Assembly (NCBI RefSeq): GCF_004352845.1
Contig: NZ_SJRX01000008.1
Span: 86,286-150,285 of the forward strand
Source of the DNA: Luteimonas terricola
Lineage (GTDB): Bacteria > Pseudomonadota > Gammaproteobacteria > Xanthomonadales > Xanthomonadaceae
Direction of reading: 5' to 3'
DNA: 64,000 nt
Below the pieces are notes generated by a model. It searched no databases, had not been told where the DNA came from, and worked only from the letters and a program-made list of their open reading frames with translations. The translations under genes and the position numbers were made by a program. Positions 1 through 7,441 of this stretch are shown here, one piece after another; the stretch's first letter is position 1, and each line of letters starts with the position of its first letter.

Positions 1-165
1 CGGCCACCCGCGGCGACTGCGAGCAGTTTGCGGCTGCTGCGGGCCGTTCGCCACCGACCAGCAGCTGGCCAGGACAGGCGGGCTTTACACATAGCAAAAT
101 GTGGAATAGTACTCAGGCGTTCAGGATGGTTCCGTCGCATTCCGCGACGCCTCCGGGAGCCTCCC

Positions 166-861
166 ATGTACACGCCAATCGAGCCCCTTGCCCTCGCGCT
201 CGCGCTGGTCCTTGCCGGCTGCAGCCCTGCGCCAGCCCCGGTCGACACCTCCACAGGCACCGATGACGCGAGCGCCGATGCCAGCGGGACCGTCGAGCCG
301 GCCGCAGCGGATGACGGCGACGTGGCCGCGCCGCAGTTGCAGGCCGCGATGCGCGAGCTCTGGCATGGGCACATCGTGCATGCCCGCGACTACGCGCTGG
401 CCATGCATGCCGGCAACGAGGCTGACGCCGCGGCCGCGTCCGACGCCGTGGTCGAGAACGCCAGGCAGATCAGCCGCGCGGTGGCCGGCTTCTACGGCGA
501 TGCCGCCGGCGACCGGATGCTGACCCTGCTCGGCGGCCACTGGGGCGCGGTGAAGGCCATGACCGACGGCCGCACCGCCGGCGACGACGTCGCGGCAGCC
601 AGGGCGATGGACGACCTCACCGCCAACGCCGGCCAGATCGCGAGCTTCCTTGCCGGCGCCAATCCGAACTGGCCCGAAGACACGCTCAAGGGCATGCTGC
701 TGGCCCACGGCGCGCACCATTCGCAGCAGGTGAACCTCATCCTTGCCGATGACACCGCAGGCGAGGCGGCCGAGTGGACCGCGATGCAGTCGCACATGGA
801 CATGATCGCCGACGCGCTCGCCGCGGGCATTGCCAGGCAGTTTCCGGACAAGGCCAGCTGA
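166..861 (+). CDS. Predicted lipoprotein, four-helix DinB-like/unknown family
   Basis: 231-residue protein. I chose the ATG at 166 because GGGAG lies six bases upstream, although the frame is open further 5'. Residues 1-19 are a lipoprotein signal with lipobox LAGC (Cys19), followed by an Ala/Pro/Asp-rich linker to about residue 60. The rest is helical with the pattern LWxxHI, YG, LLGGHW, NPNWP and HGAHH. That pattern resembles a small uncharacterised bacterial helical family and loosely DinB metal proteins; the scattered His could bind a metal. Likely anchored in the outer or inner membrane facing the periplasm. The regulator gene follows 10 bases later, so the two are probably co-transcribed. 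The N-region of the signal lacks Lys/Arg, which is unusual. The function is not known to me; the membership is pattern memory, not a search. Confidence 0.75.
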   Translation: MYTPIEPLALALALVLAGCSPAPAPVDTSTGTDDASADASGTVEPAAADDGDVAAPQLQAAMRELWHGHIVHARDYALAMHAGNEADAAAASDAVVENARQISRAVAGFYGDAAGDRMLTLLGGHWGAVKAMTDGRTAGDDVAAARAMDDLTANAGQIASFLAGANPNWPEDTLKGMLLAHGAHHSQQVNLILADDTAGEAAEWTAMQSHMDMIADALAAGIARQFPDKAS

Positions 862-871
862 GGCCACGACC

Positions 872-1510
872 ATGCAAGGGCTTTCGCAGTTCGGTGACAC
901 CCGGCAGCGGCTGCTCCGGCAGCTGCTGCCGGCCCGCAATGGCGTCGGTGTGGAAGAGCTGTGCGAGCGGTTGCGGGTCAGCCACAACGCCGTACGACAG
1001 CACCTCACCCCGCTGGTCGTGCGCGGCTTCGTGGAGCGCGTCGAGCCGCGGGCCACCGGCGGGCGCCCGCAGGCGCGCTACGCACTGACCGCCGCGGGAC
1101 GCGAACTGTTCCCCCGCAACTATGGCGCCATCGCCGCGGCACTCATCTCCCAACTGCTCGAGCGGATGGGCGAGGCGGAGGTGGGCGCGATGCTGCAGGA
1201 ACTGGGCTCGACCGTCGCCGCCACCCAGGCGTCGATGCGCACCGAACATGGCGAAGCCCTGGCGCGCGCCCTGGCCCAGCGGCTCGACGCGCTTGGCTAC
1301 GAGGCCGTGCCTGCCCGGCACGGCGACGACTGGGAGGTCGAAGCCTTCAACTGCGTCTTCCACGCCCTGGCCAGGCAGCACCCGCAGGTCTGCAAGTTCG
1401 ACATCGCCTACATGGAAGCCGCCACCGGGCGGCGCGTGCACCACATGGAATGCATGGTGCGGGGCGGGCAGGTTTGCCGGTTCAGGCTTGGGCAGGTGGT
1501 GGGGCCTTGA
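872..1510 (+). CDS. SufR-like (COG2345) transcriptional regulator with C-terminal Cys cluster
   Basis: 212 residues. Residues about 8-75 form a winged helix-turn-helix (VEELCERLRVSHNAVRQHL, then a wing rich in Arg/Gly). The C-terminal half carries Cys161, Cys174, Cys194 and Cys202 with His190/His191. The 161-174 pair has CX12C spacing, as I recall for the Fe-S-binding SufR repressors, so this protein may sense iron-sulfur or redox state. No suf genes lie nearby; instead a lipoprotein gene precedes it by 10 bases and a Fur-regulated iron uptake operon follows. ATG 872 has TGAGG eight bases upstream; an in-frame ATG at 830 would overlap the lipoprotein gene and is less likely. The family assignment is good; the ligand is inference. 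Confidence 0.8.
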   Translation: MQGLSQFGDTRQRLLRQLLPARNGVGVEELCERLRVSHNAVRQHLTPLVVRGFVERVEPRATGGRPQARYALTAAGRELFPRNYGAIAAALISQLLERMGEAEVGAMLQELGSTVAATQASMRTEHGEALARALAQRLDALGYEAVPARHGDDWEVEAFNCVFHALARQHPQVCKFDIAYMEAATGRRVHHMECMVRGGQVCRFRLGQVVGP

Positions 1511-1520
1511 GCAATCGGCC

Positions 1521-1601
1521 AGGCTGATCGGCATCGCGGTGACGAACTCGATCCTGCTGGTGGATTACGCCGTGATGGTGCAAGAGCAGGGCATGGGCGG
1601 C
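1521..1601 (+). pseudogene. Relic of an RND efflux permease (about 25 codons)
   Basis: Ten bases after the regulator's stop codon, one frame reads RLIGIAVTNSILLVDYAVM followed by VQEQGM. This is the well-conserved transmembrane segment of AcrB-type RND permeases (GxxxxNxILLVDFA). No start codon, no RBS and no other RND motif occurs on either side; the frame continues into non-coding-looking sequence. I read it as a leftover of a permease gene deleted at this locus. A chance match is possible but unlikely for this run of residues. Confidence 0.5.
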
Positions 1602-1753
1602 ACCCTCCGAATCCTGACAAAGCATGTCAGTCTCCCGCCACAAGGCAAAATTCCTGGCCACATCGGATCCGTCGGGAAAATCCTTTCGTACAAGACACGG
1701 AACTTGTTTCGGCAGTATCGCGAACAGTGAATGCGAACCGGGCATCACTCCGA

Positions 1754-1782
1754 TTGCAAAACGCGAATCATTCGCATTTAAT
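1754..1782 (+). promoter_or_regulatory. Fur-box promoter of the siderophore receptor operon
   Basis: TTGCAA (1754-1759), a 17-base spacer and TTTAAT (1777-1782) make a sigma-70-type promoter. Inside the spacer lies a perfect 6-1-6 palindrome, GCGAATCATTCGC (1763-1775), flanked by A/T, which has the form of Fur boxes before TonB receptors in Xanthomonadaceae. Fur-Fe(II) bound here would block RNA polymerase. The predicted start site is near 1789, leaving a leader of about 110 bases before the ATG at 1899. The remaining bases from 1602 to 1898 show no gene. Confidence 0.7.
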
Positions 1783-1898
1783 ACACCCATTCGCCCCGGC
1801 CGCGCGCCGCCGCGAACTGCCAACCCGATCTGTCCCGCCAGCCGAGGTCGCCAGCGGACACAGGGCTAGTCCCCTACGTCCGACAACCAGCGACCTCA

Positions 1899-4121
1899 AT
1901 GCACTCCACCTGCCAGATCTACCCGCGGTCCGCCCGCGCTCGCATCGCCGATCCCGTGTTCCGTGCCAGCCGGCTCCGCGCCGCCATCGCGTTGGTCCTG
2001 CCGCTCATGCTCGTCGGGCCGCCCGGCCTGGCCGCGGCCCAGTCCGCCCAGCCCAACGCCCAGCCCGCCGCCGAGGCCACCATCACCACCGGCGCTGTCG
2101 CCGCCACCGACCTCGACACCATCCGCGTCGTCGGTCAGCGCGCCAACCGCGTCAGCAACGGCGCCACCAACCTCGACCTGAGCATCCGCGAGACCCCGCA
2201 ATCCATCAGCGTGGTCACCGCCGAGCAGATGCGCCAGTTCGGCGCCGACAGCGTCAACGAGGCGCTGCGGCTGGCCACGGGCGTGCGCGTGGACGAGTGG
2301 GAGACCAACCGCACCAGCTATAGCGCGCGTGGCTTCGACATCCTCAACACGCAGATCGACGGGGTGGGCCTGCCCAACGGCTGGGGCGTGACCACCGGCG
2401 CGGTCGATGCCGCCGGTTACGAGAAGGTCGAGGTGATCCGCGGCGCCAACGGGCTGCTGACCGGCGTGGGCAACGCGTCGGGCACGATCAACTACGTGCG
2501 CAAGCGGCCCACCAACGCGCGCGAGGGCCGCTTCGGACTGTCCTACGGCTCCTGGAACACGCTGCGCGCGGAGGTGGACTACTCCACGCCGTTCACCGTC
2601 GACGGCACCTGGGCGGGCCGCGTGGTGGTCGCGCACGAGCACGGTGATTCCTGGCTGCGCGCCAACGAGAATTCGCGCGACTTCTTCTACGGCGTGGTTG
2701 ACGGCCAGGTCGGCGAGCGCGGCACGCTCACGCTGGGCTACTCGTACCAGCGCGCGGAGTCCGACGGGATCATGTGGGGCGCGCTGCCCTTCACCAACAG
2801 CGACGGCACGCAGCGTGAGTGGCCGCGCGATGCCAGCACCACGCAGGACTGGACGTACTGGGACACCACCGCGCACACGGCCTTCGCCGAGTACACGCAC
2901 GACGTGGCCGACGACTGGCAGTTGAAGCTGTCGTACAACTGGCGCCGCAACACCGGCGACGAGCGCATGTTCTACGCCTTCGACGGGCAGGGCACGGGGC
3001 TGGACCCGGAGACCGGCCTCGGCCTGTCCGGCTATCCCTGGGGCGGCGACGACGAGGCCACGGCCCAGCTCGGCACCGCCACGCTCAACGGCACGTTCCG
3101 GATGTTCGGGCGCGAGCACGAGGCCATGGTGGGCCTCGCCCGTGCGCGCAGCACCACCGACAGCCGCGAGCGCACGGCGGACTTCTCCTCGCCGGCCTGG
3201 GGCCCGCTGCCGCCGTTCCCCTACCCGACCGACGCCATCCCGGAGCCGGCCTGGAGCGAGCCCAGCCTCTACTCCGAACTCGACCAGGAGCTCACGCGCG
3301 CCTTCGCCGCCACGCGCATCGCGCTCACCGACCGCTTCAAGGCCATCGTCGGCGCCAACCACGCGCGCTACCGCCGCAGCGGCCATTCCTACGACCTCGG
3401 CTTCGACCAGACCACCCGCCACACCAGCCCATACGGCGGCCTGACCTTCGACTTCACCGACCGCGTGCTCGGCTATGTCAGCTACTCCGACATCTACCAG
3501 CCGCAGGACCAGGTGGACGCGAACGACCGCTACCTCGACGCCAGCCAAGGCGTGAACTACGAGGCCGGCATCAAGGCCGACTGGCTGGACGGGCGGCTCT
3601 TGACCACGGTGGCGGTGTTCAAGGCCGACCAGGAAGGCCTGGCCACGCCGACGGGGCAGTACAACGAGTTCGGCATGTCCATCTACGCGCCGGTGGACGT
3701 GCGCTCGAAGGGTGTGGAGCTGGAGGCGGTCGGGCGGCTCACGGACCATCTCGATATCGTGGCCGGCTACACCGCGCTGCGCCTGGACGGCCTCAACGGG
3801 CGCGACACCTATCCCTGGGTGCCGCGCCACGCGGCCAACCTGCTGCTGAGCGGGCGCCTCCCGGCGCATGAGGCGCTGTCGTGGGGCGTCGGCGCGCGCT
3901 GGCAGGGCGGCATCTTCAACACCGAGGCCAGCGGCTTCCGCGTGCGCCAGGACAGCTACGCGGTGGCCAATGCGTACATCGCCTGGGACTTCGCGCCCGA
4001 CGCCACGCTGCGCCTCAACGCCAACAACATCACCGACGAGAAGTACATCAACACGTTGCGCTACAGCGGTTACTACGGCGCACCGGCCAATTACACGCTC
4101 AGCCTGGACTGGAGGTTCTGA
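1899..4121 (+). CDS. TonB-dependent siderophore receptor (FhuE/FpvA-like)
   Basis: 740-residue outer-membrane receptor. The N-terminal region has a basic stretch and a hydrophobic signal peptide ending near AAAQ (about residue 48). The TonB-box-like stretch DLDTIRVVGQ is at about 71-80. The plug domain has the siderophore-family signatures RETPQSISVVT, SARGFD, QIDGVGLP and VEVIRGANGLLTGVG. The 22-strand barrel ends in a terminal aromatic (DWRF), the usual signal for BAM assembly. There is no STN signalling domain, so it is a plain transporter rather than a transducer. It heads an operon with DUF3649, PepSY and DUF3325 genes, the next start overlapping its stop codon (TGATG), under a Fur-box promoter. 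The substrate is probably a ferric hydroxamate or pyoverdine-type siderophore; the exact one cannot be told. Confidence 0.92.
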   Translation: MHSTCQIYPRSARARIADPVFRASRLRAAIALVLPLMLVGPPGLAAAQSAQPNAQPAAEATITTGAVAATDLDTIRVVGQRANRVSNGATNLDLSIRETPQSISVVTAEQMRQFGADSVNEALRLATGVRVDEWETNRTSYSARGFDILNTQIDGVGLPNGWGVTTGAVDAAGYEKVEVIRGANGLLTGVGNASGTINYVRKRPTNAREGRFGLSYGSWNTLRAEVDYSTPFTVDGTWAGRVVVAHEHGDSWLRANENSRDFFYGVVDGQVGERGTLTLGYSYQRAESDGIMWGALPFTNSDGTQREWPRDASTTQDWTYWDTTAHTAFAEYTHDVADDWQLKLSYNWRRNTGDERMFYAFDGQGTGLDPETGLGLSGYPWGGDDEATAQLGTATLNGTFRMFGREHEAMVGLARARSTTDSRERTADFSSPAWGPLPPFPYPTDAIPEPAWSEPSLYSELDQELTRAFAATRIALTDRFKAIVGANHARYRRSGHSYDLGFDQTTRHTSPYGGLTFDFTDRVLGYVSYSDIYQPQDQVDANDRYLDASQGVNYEAGIKADWLDGRLLTTVAVFKADQEGLATPTGQYNEFGMSIYAPVDVRSKGVELEAVGRLTDHLDIVAGYTALRLDGLNGRDTYPWVPRHAANLLLSGRLPAHEALSWGVGARWQGGIFNTEASGFRVRQDSYAVANAYIAWDFAPDATLRLNANNITDEKYINTLRYSGYYGAPANYTLSLDWRF

Positions 4122-4438
4122 TGCGGTCGCCCGCCACGAGAGCCACGTCCACCGCTTCGCCCCGGCTGGCGCTGCTTGCACGGATCACTGCCGCGGTGCT
4201 CGGCGGCTACGGCTTCGCCTGGGGCGTGGTGGCCGCGTGCACCAGTCTGGCGGTCGCGGCGGGCATGGGCTTCCACGACGCGGAGTTCCTGTCGAGCCTC
4301 GTCGGTGTGCTGGCCCTCCTGGGTGCGCTGCTGTGGGCGATCGCGGCGCGGCGGCTGTGGCCGGTGTGGGCGGTGTTGGTGGTCGGCGGCGCGCTGCTGG
4401 CCGGCGTGGGTTCGGCCGTGCAGACGGCCCTGGTCTGA
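4121..4438 (+). CDS. DUF3649 membrane protein of iron-uptake operon
   Basis: 105 residues. The start ATG overlaps the receptor's stop codon by one base, which implies translational coupling. Three hydrophobic segments lie at about 24-48, 58-77 and 81-100, with a short basic N-terminus. It matches the small DUF3649 family that regularly sits between siderophore receptors and PepSY proteins in gamma-proteobacteria. The function is unproven; the position suggests a role with the PepSY partner in handling ferri-siderophore at the inner membrane. Confidence 0.75.
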   Translation: MRSPATRATSTASPRLALLARITAAVLGGYGFAWGVVAACTSLAVAAGMGFHDAEFLSSLVGVLALLGALLWAIAARRLWPVWAVLVVGGALLAGVGSAVQTALV

Positions 4439-4452
4439 GGAGGACGCAGCTG

Positions 4453-6138
4453 ATGTTCGCCACGTTCCGCCAGGCGATGGCCTGGCTCCATACCTGGTTC
4501 GGCCTGGTGCTCGGCTTCGTGCTGATGGCCGCGTTCTTCTTCGGTGCGTTGTCGGTGTTCGACCGCGAGTTCGACCGCTGGGCGATCCCGGCCACGCGCA
4601 TCGAGCCGCAGCCGATGCCGCCGTACGAGGCGGTGCTGCGCCCGGCCTTCGAACGCATGCAGCCCACGCGCGAGGCTGTGGACGCCATGCGCCCGCGCGC
4701 CAATGGCGAGCTGCCGGACCGCTTCGACATCATCGCCTACTGGAGCGCCTACACCACCCACCGCGATCCGCTCGTGGCGCTCTTCGCCGGCTTCGAGGTG
4801 CCCAACGCCAAGCATCCCGCTGAGCAGATCCATGCCGAGGCCACCGTCGATCCACGCGACGGCCATGTGCTGCCCGACGACCGGCTGAAGGTCGGCAGCG
4901 GCTTCTTCTATCCGATGCACTACGGCCTGACGCTGGACTGGAAGAACCTCGGCATCTGGATCGTCGGCTTCTCGGCGCTGGTGATGCTGGCGGCGCTGGT
5001 CAGCGGTGTGGTGATGCACCGCAGGATCTTCCGCGAGTTCTTCACCTTCCGGCCGGGCAAGCAGCGGCTGCGCAGCGTGCTGGATCTCCACAACCTGACC
5101 GGCGTGGTCGCGCTGCCGTTCCACTTCTTCTTTGCGCTCACCGGCCTGCTGATCTTCGCGGCCACCTACTACTTCCCGCTCGGCCACACCCAATTGCACG
5201 AGCTGCACGACCGCGCCGCGGCACTCGAAGCGCAACAGACCGGGCTGCCGCACGAGCGCTCCGGCGTGCCCGGCGACCTCGCCAACGTCGACGCGATGGT
5301 GGCCGACGCCCGCGCGCGCTGGGAGGCGGCGGGCAAGGCCGGCGACGTCGGCTTCCTGGTGCTGATGCATCCCGGCGACGCCAACGGCTACGTGAGCGTG
5401 TATCGCGCCGGCACCGACCGCATCGCGCTGGTGGGCGACGGCATCCACTACAAGGCCGCGACCGGCACGCTGATCCGCGAGGATCCGGCCCCGACCGCCG
5501 TGGGCCGCATGGCCGAGTTCCTCACCGGCCTGCACCTGCAGCATTTCCGGCACTGGCTGCTGCGCTGGCTGTACGTCTTCGGTGGGCTGGCCGGCGCGGT
5601 GTGCATCGCCACCGGCTTCCTGTTCTTCGTCGAGAAGCGCAAGCGCCAGCACGCGGCGCGCGGCGTGCAGGGCGCGCGCGTGGTCGATGCGCTGGCGGTG
5701 ACCACGGTCACCGGCATGGTGCTGGCGACGCTGGGCATCCTGGTCGCCAACCGCCTGCTGCCCGCGGACCTGCCCGCACGCGGTGACTGGGAGCAGCGAG
5801 CGTTCTGGCTCACCTGGGTGTTGGCGTTGCTGCACGCGGGCTGGCGAAGCGCCCCGGTGACGCGCGGGCTGCCGAACCCGGCGTGGCGCGAGCAGGCCTG
5901 GGCGATCGCAGCGCTGGCGGCGGTTGCGCCGCTGCTCAACTGGGCCACGACCGGGGACCACCTGCTGCGCACGCTGCCGGCGGGCTATTGGCCGGTCGCC
6001 GGCATCGACCTGGCCCTGCTGGCGGTGGCGGTCATCGCCGGCGCGGCGGGGCGCAGGCTGGGGCAGCGCGCGCACGCGCCGGTGGGCAGCCCGTCGACGT
6101 CGGCGCCGGCGTCCGCCTCGGAGGCGCGCCATGCATGA
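4453..6138 (+). CDS. PepSY-associated transmembrane protein (putative ferri-siderophore reductase)
   Basis: 561 residues, start ATG 4453 preceded by GAGG about ten bases upstream. Residues 8-34 are the first PepSY_TM helix, with a His-containing HTWFGLVLG. A long periplasmic segment follows to about residue 165. Then come further helices with conserved His (DLHNLTGVVALPFHFFF), a second periplasmic part, a helix near 375-395 and four extra C-terminal helices. Proteins of this family are linked to reductive iron release from siderophores (FoxB/PiuB-like); the His residues could bind heme. It is third in the Fur-controlled operon and overlaps the DUF3325 gene by eight bases. The enzymatic role is family-based inference. 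Confidence 0.85.
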   Translation: MFATFRQAMAWLHTWFGLVLGFVLMAAFFFGALSVFDREFDRWAIPATRIEPQPMPPYEAVLRPAFERMQPTREAVDAMRPRANGELPDRFDIIAYWSAYTTHRDPLVALFAGFEVPNAKHPAEQIHAEATVDPRDGHVLPDDRLKVGSGFFYPMHYGLTLDWKNLGIWIVGFSALVMLAALVSGVVMHRRIFREFFTFRPGKQRLRSVLDLHNLTGVVALPFHFFFALTGLLIFAATYYFPLGHTQLHELHDRAAALEAQQTGLPHERSGVPGDLANVDAMVADARARWEAAGKAGDVGFLVLMHPGDANGYVSVYRAGTDRIALVGDGIHYKAATGTLIREDPAPTAVGRMAEFLTGLHLQHFRHWLLRWLYVFGGLAGAVCIATGFLFFVEKRKRQHAARGVQGARVVDALAVTTVTGMVLATLGILVANRLLPADLPARGDWEQRAFWLTWVLALLHAGWRSAPVTRGLPNPAWREQAWAIAALAAVAPLLNWATTGDHLLRTLPAGYWPVAGIDLALLAVAVIAGAAGRRLGQRAHAPVGSPSTSAPASASEARHA

Positions 6139-6496
6139 CGCTGCCGGCGCCGTCTGGCTGCTCGCCGCGGCGGCCTGCGCTCTCTCCGGCATGGGCTGGC
6201 TGGCGCTGGCGATGCCGGGGCATGCCGCCCAGGCCTGGGGCGGGGTGTCTGCGCCGCGGTCGCTGCGCGTGCTGAGGCGGGCCGGGGCCTGTGCGCTTGC
6301 GCTCGCGCTGGGCGGCTGCCTCGCGGCCGACCACGCGAGCATGGCCGTGCTCACGTGGGTGATGCTGCTGGCCGCGTCTGCGGCCGTCACGGCCTTCGTC
6401 CTGGCCTGGCGCCCGCGGTGGTTGCGGCACCTGGCGCCCTGGATCGGGGCCGGCAATGCCGGCCGGCGGCCCGCTCCGCGGCGAGCGAAGCTCTAG
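6131..6496 (+). CDS. DUF3325 membrane protein
   Basis: 121 residues, start ATG 6131 inside the end of the PepSY gene. Hydrophobic segments at about 5-28, 50-66 and 69-90, and a basic tail rich in Arg/Pro. It has the size, position and ALxxPGHA-type loop of DUF3325 proteins that close PepSY iron-uptake operons. Function unknown; probably an inner-membrane accessory of siderophore iron release. Confidence 0.75.
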   Translation: MHDAAGAVWLLAAAACALSGMGWLALAMPGHAAQAWGGVSAPRSLRVLRRAGACALALALGGCLAADHASMAVLTWVMLLAASAAVTAFVLAWRPRWLRHLAPWIGAGNAGRRPAPRRAKL

Positions 6497-6570
6497 GGCC
6501 GAGGTCGCGGGCACGCCCCCCTGGAGCAGACAGCCGCATACTTGCCTCTCCCCGGATGTTCGAGGCCGCC

Positions 6571-7434
6571 ATGATCATGTCGCCCCTGATGCCCGCCGCC
6601 TTCCTCGGCCACGGCAGCCCGATGAACGCGCTCGAGCGCAACCGCTACACCGAGGCCTGGCGCGCGTTCGGCGCCTCGGTGCCGCGGCCGCGCGCGATCC
6701 TGGTGGTGTCGGCGCACTGGTACGTCAACGCCACCGCGGTCACGGCGATGCCGCGGCCGAAGACCATCCACGACTTCTTCGGCTTCCCGCAGGCGCTGTT
6801 CGACGTGCAGTACCCGGCGCCGGGCCTGCCGGAGCTGGCGGAAGAGGTGGCCGATGTCGCGAAGCCCGACTTCGTCGGCGCCGACATCGATGGCTGGGGG
6901 CTGGACCACGGGACCTGGTCGGTGCTGGTGCATGCGTTTCCCGACGCCGACATCCCGGTGGTGCAGCTGTCGATCAACGCGCAGAAGCCGGCGGAGTTCC
7001 ACATCGAACTCGGCGCCCGCCTGGCCGCGCTGCGCGCGCGCGGCGTGCTGGTGGTGGGCAGCGGCAACGTGGTGCACAACCTGCGGGCGATCGACTGGAG
7101 GCAGCCGGATTCCGGGTTCGACTGGAACCGGCGCTTCGATGCCGATGTGAAACAGCTGCTGGCCGAACGTCCGGGCGATGCGGCCGGACTCGTGCGGCAT
7201 CCGGACTACGCTGCCTCGGCGCCGACAGCGGAGCACTTCCTGCCGGTGCTGTACCTCGCCGGGATCGCCGCGGCGGCGGGCAAGGGCGCCGACGTGCTGG
7301 TGGAGGGGCCGGCGTATGGGTCGCTGTCGATGACGTCGTACACCGTGGGCGCGCAGTGCCCGCCGGAGAGTGGCATCACCGCGGGAGCGGCGGCGCTGTC
7401 CGCCGACGTGCCGGCGGACGCGAGCAACCTGTAG
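6571..7434 (+). CDS. Extradiol ring-cleavage dioxygenase family protein (YgiD/DODA-like)
   Basis: 287 residues. It belongs to the class III extradiol dioxygenases (LigB superfamily) of the 4,5-DOPA dioxygenase type. Visible signatures are FLGHGSPMNAL at the N-terminus (metal His), SAHWY (second His), LDHGTWSVL, VVGSGNVVHNL and AEHFLPVLY (C-terminal metal region). These enzymes open catechol rings using non-heme Fe(II), in some members Zn(II); the natural substrate of bacterial YgiD homologues is not settled. I prefer ATG 6571 because GAGG precedes it; ATGs at 6556 and 6577 are alternatives. It appears to be a separate unit after the iron operon, 74 bases downstream, with the MATE gene close behind. 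Confidence 0.85.
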   Translation: MIMSPLMPAAFLGHGSPMNALERNRYTEAWRAFGASVPRPRAILVVSAHWYVNATAVTAMPRPKTIHDFFGFPQALFDVQYPAPGLPELAEEVADVAKPDFVGADIDGWGLDHGTWSVLVHAFPDADIPVVQLSINAQKPAEFHIELGARLAALRARGVLVVGSGNVVHNLRAIDWRQPDSGFDWNRRFDADVKQLLAERPGDAAGLVRHPDYAASAPTAEHFLPVLYLAGIAAAAGKGADVLVEGPAYGSLSMTSYTVGAQCPPESGITAGAAALSADVPADASNL

Positions 7435-7441
7435 CGCGGCC

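Noticed and set aside
1624..1869. Short open frame in the leader of the siderophore receptor
   Set aside because: No RBS, no motif, and it overlaps the promoter and Fur box.
1896..4181. Long minus-strand open frame over the siderophore receptor
   Set aside because: Shadow of a clear TonB receptor; composition Gly/Val/Arg/His-rich with no recognisable motif.
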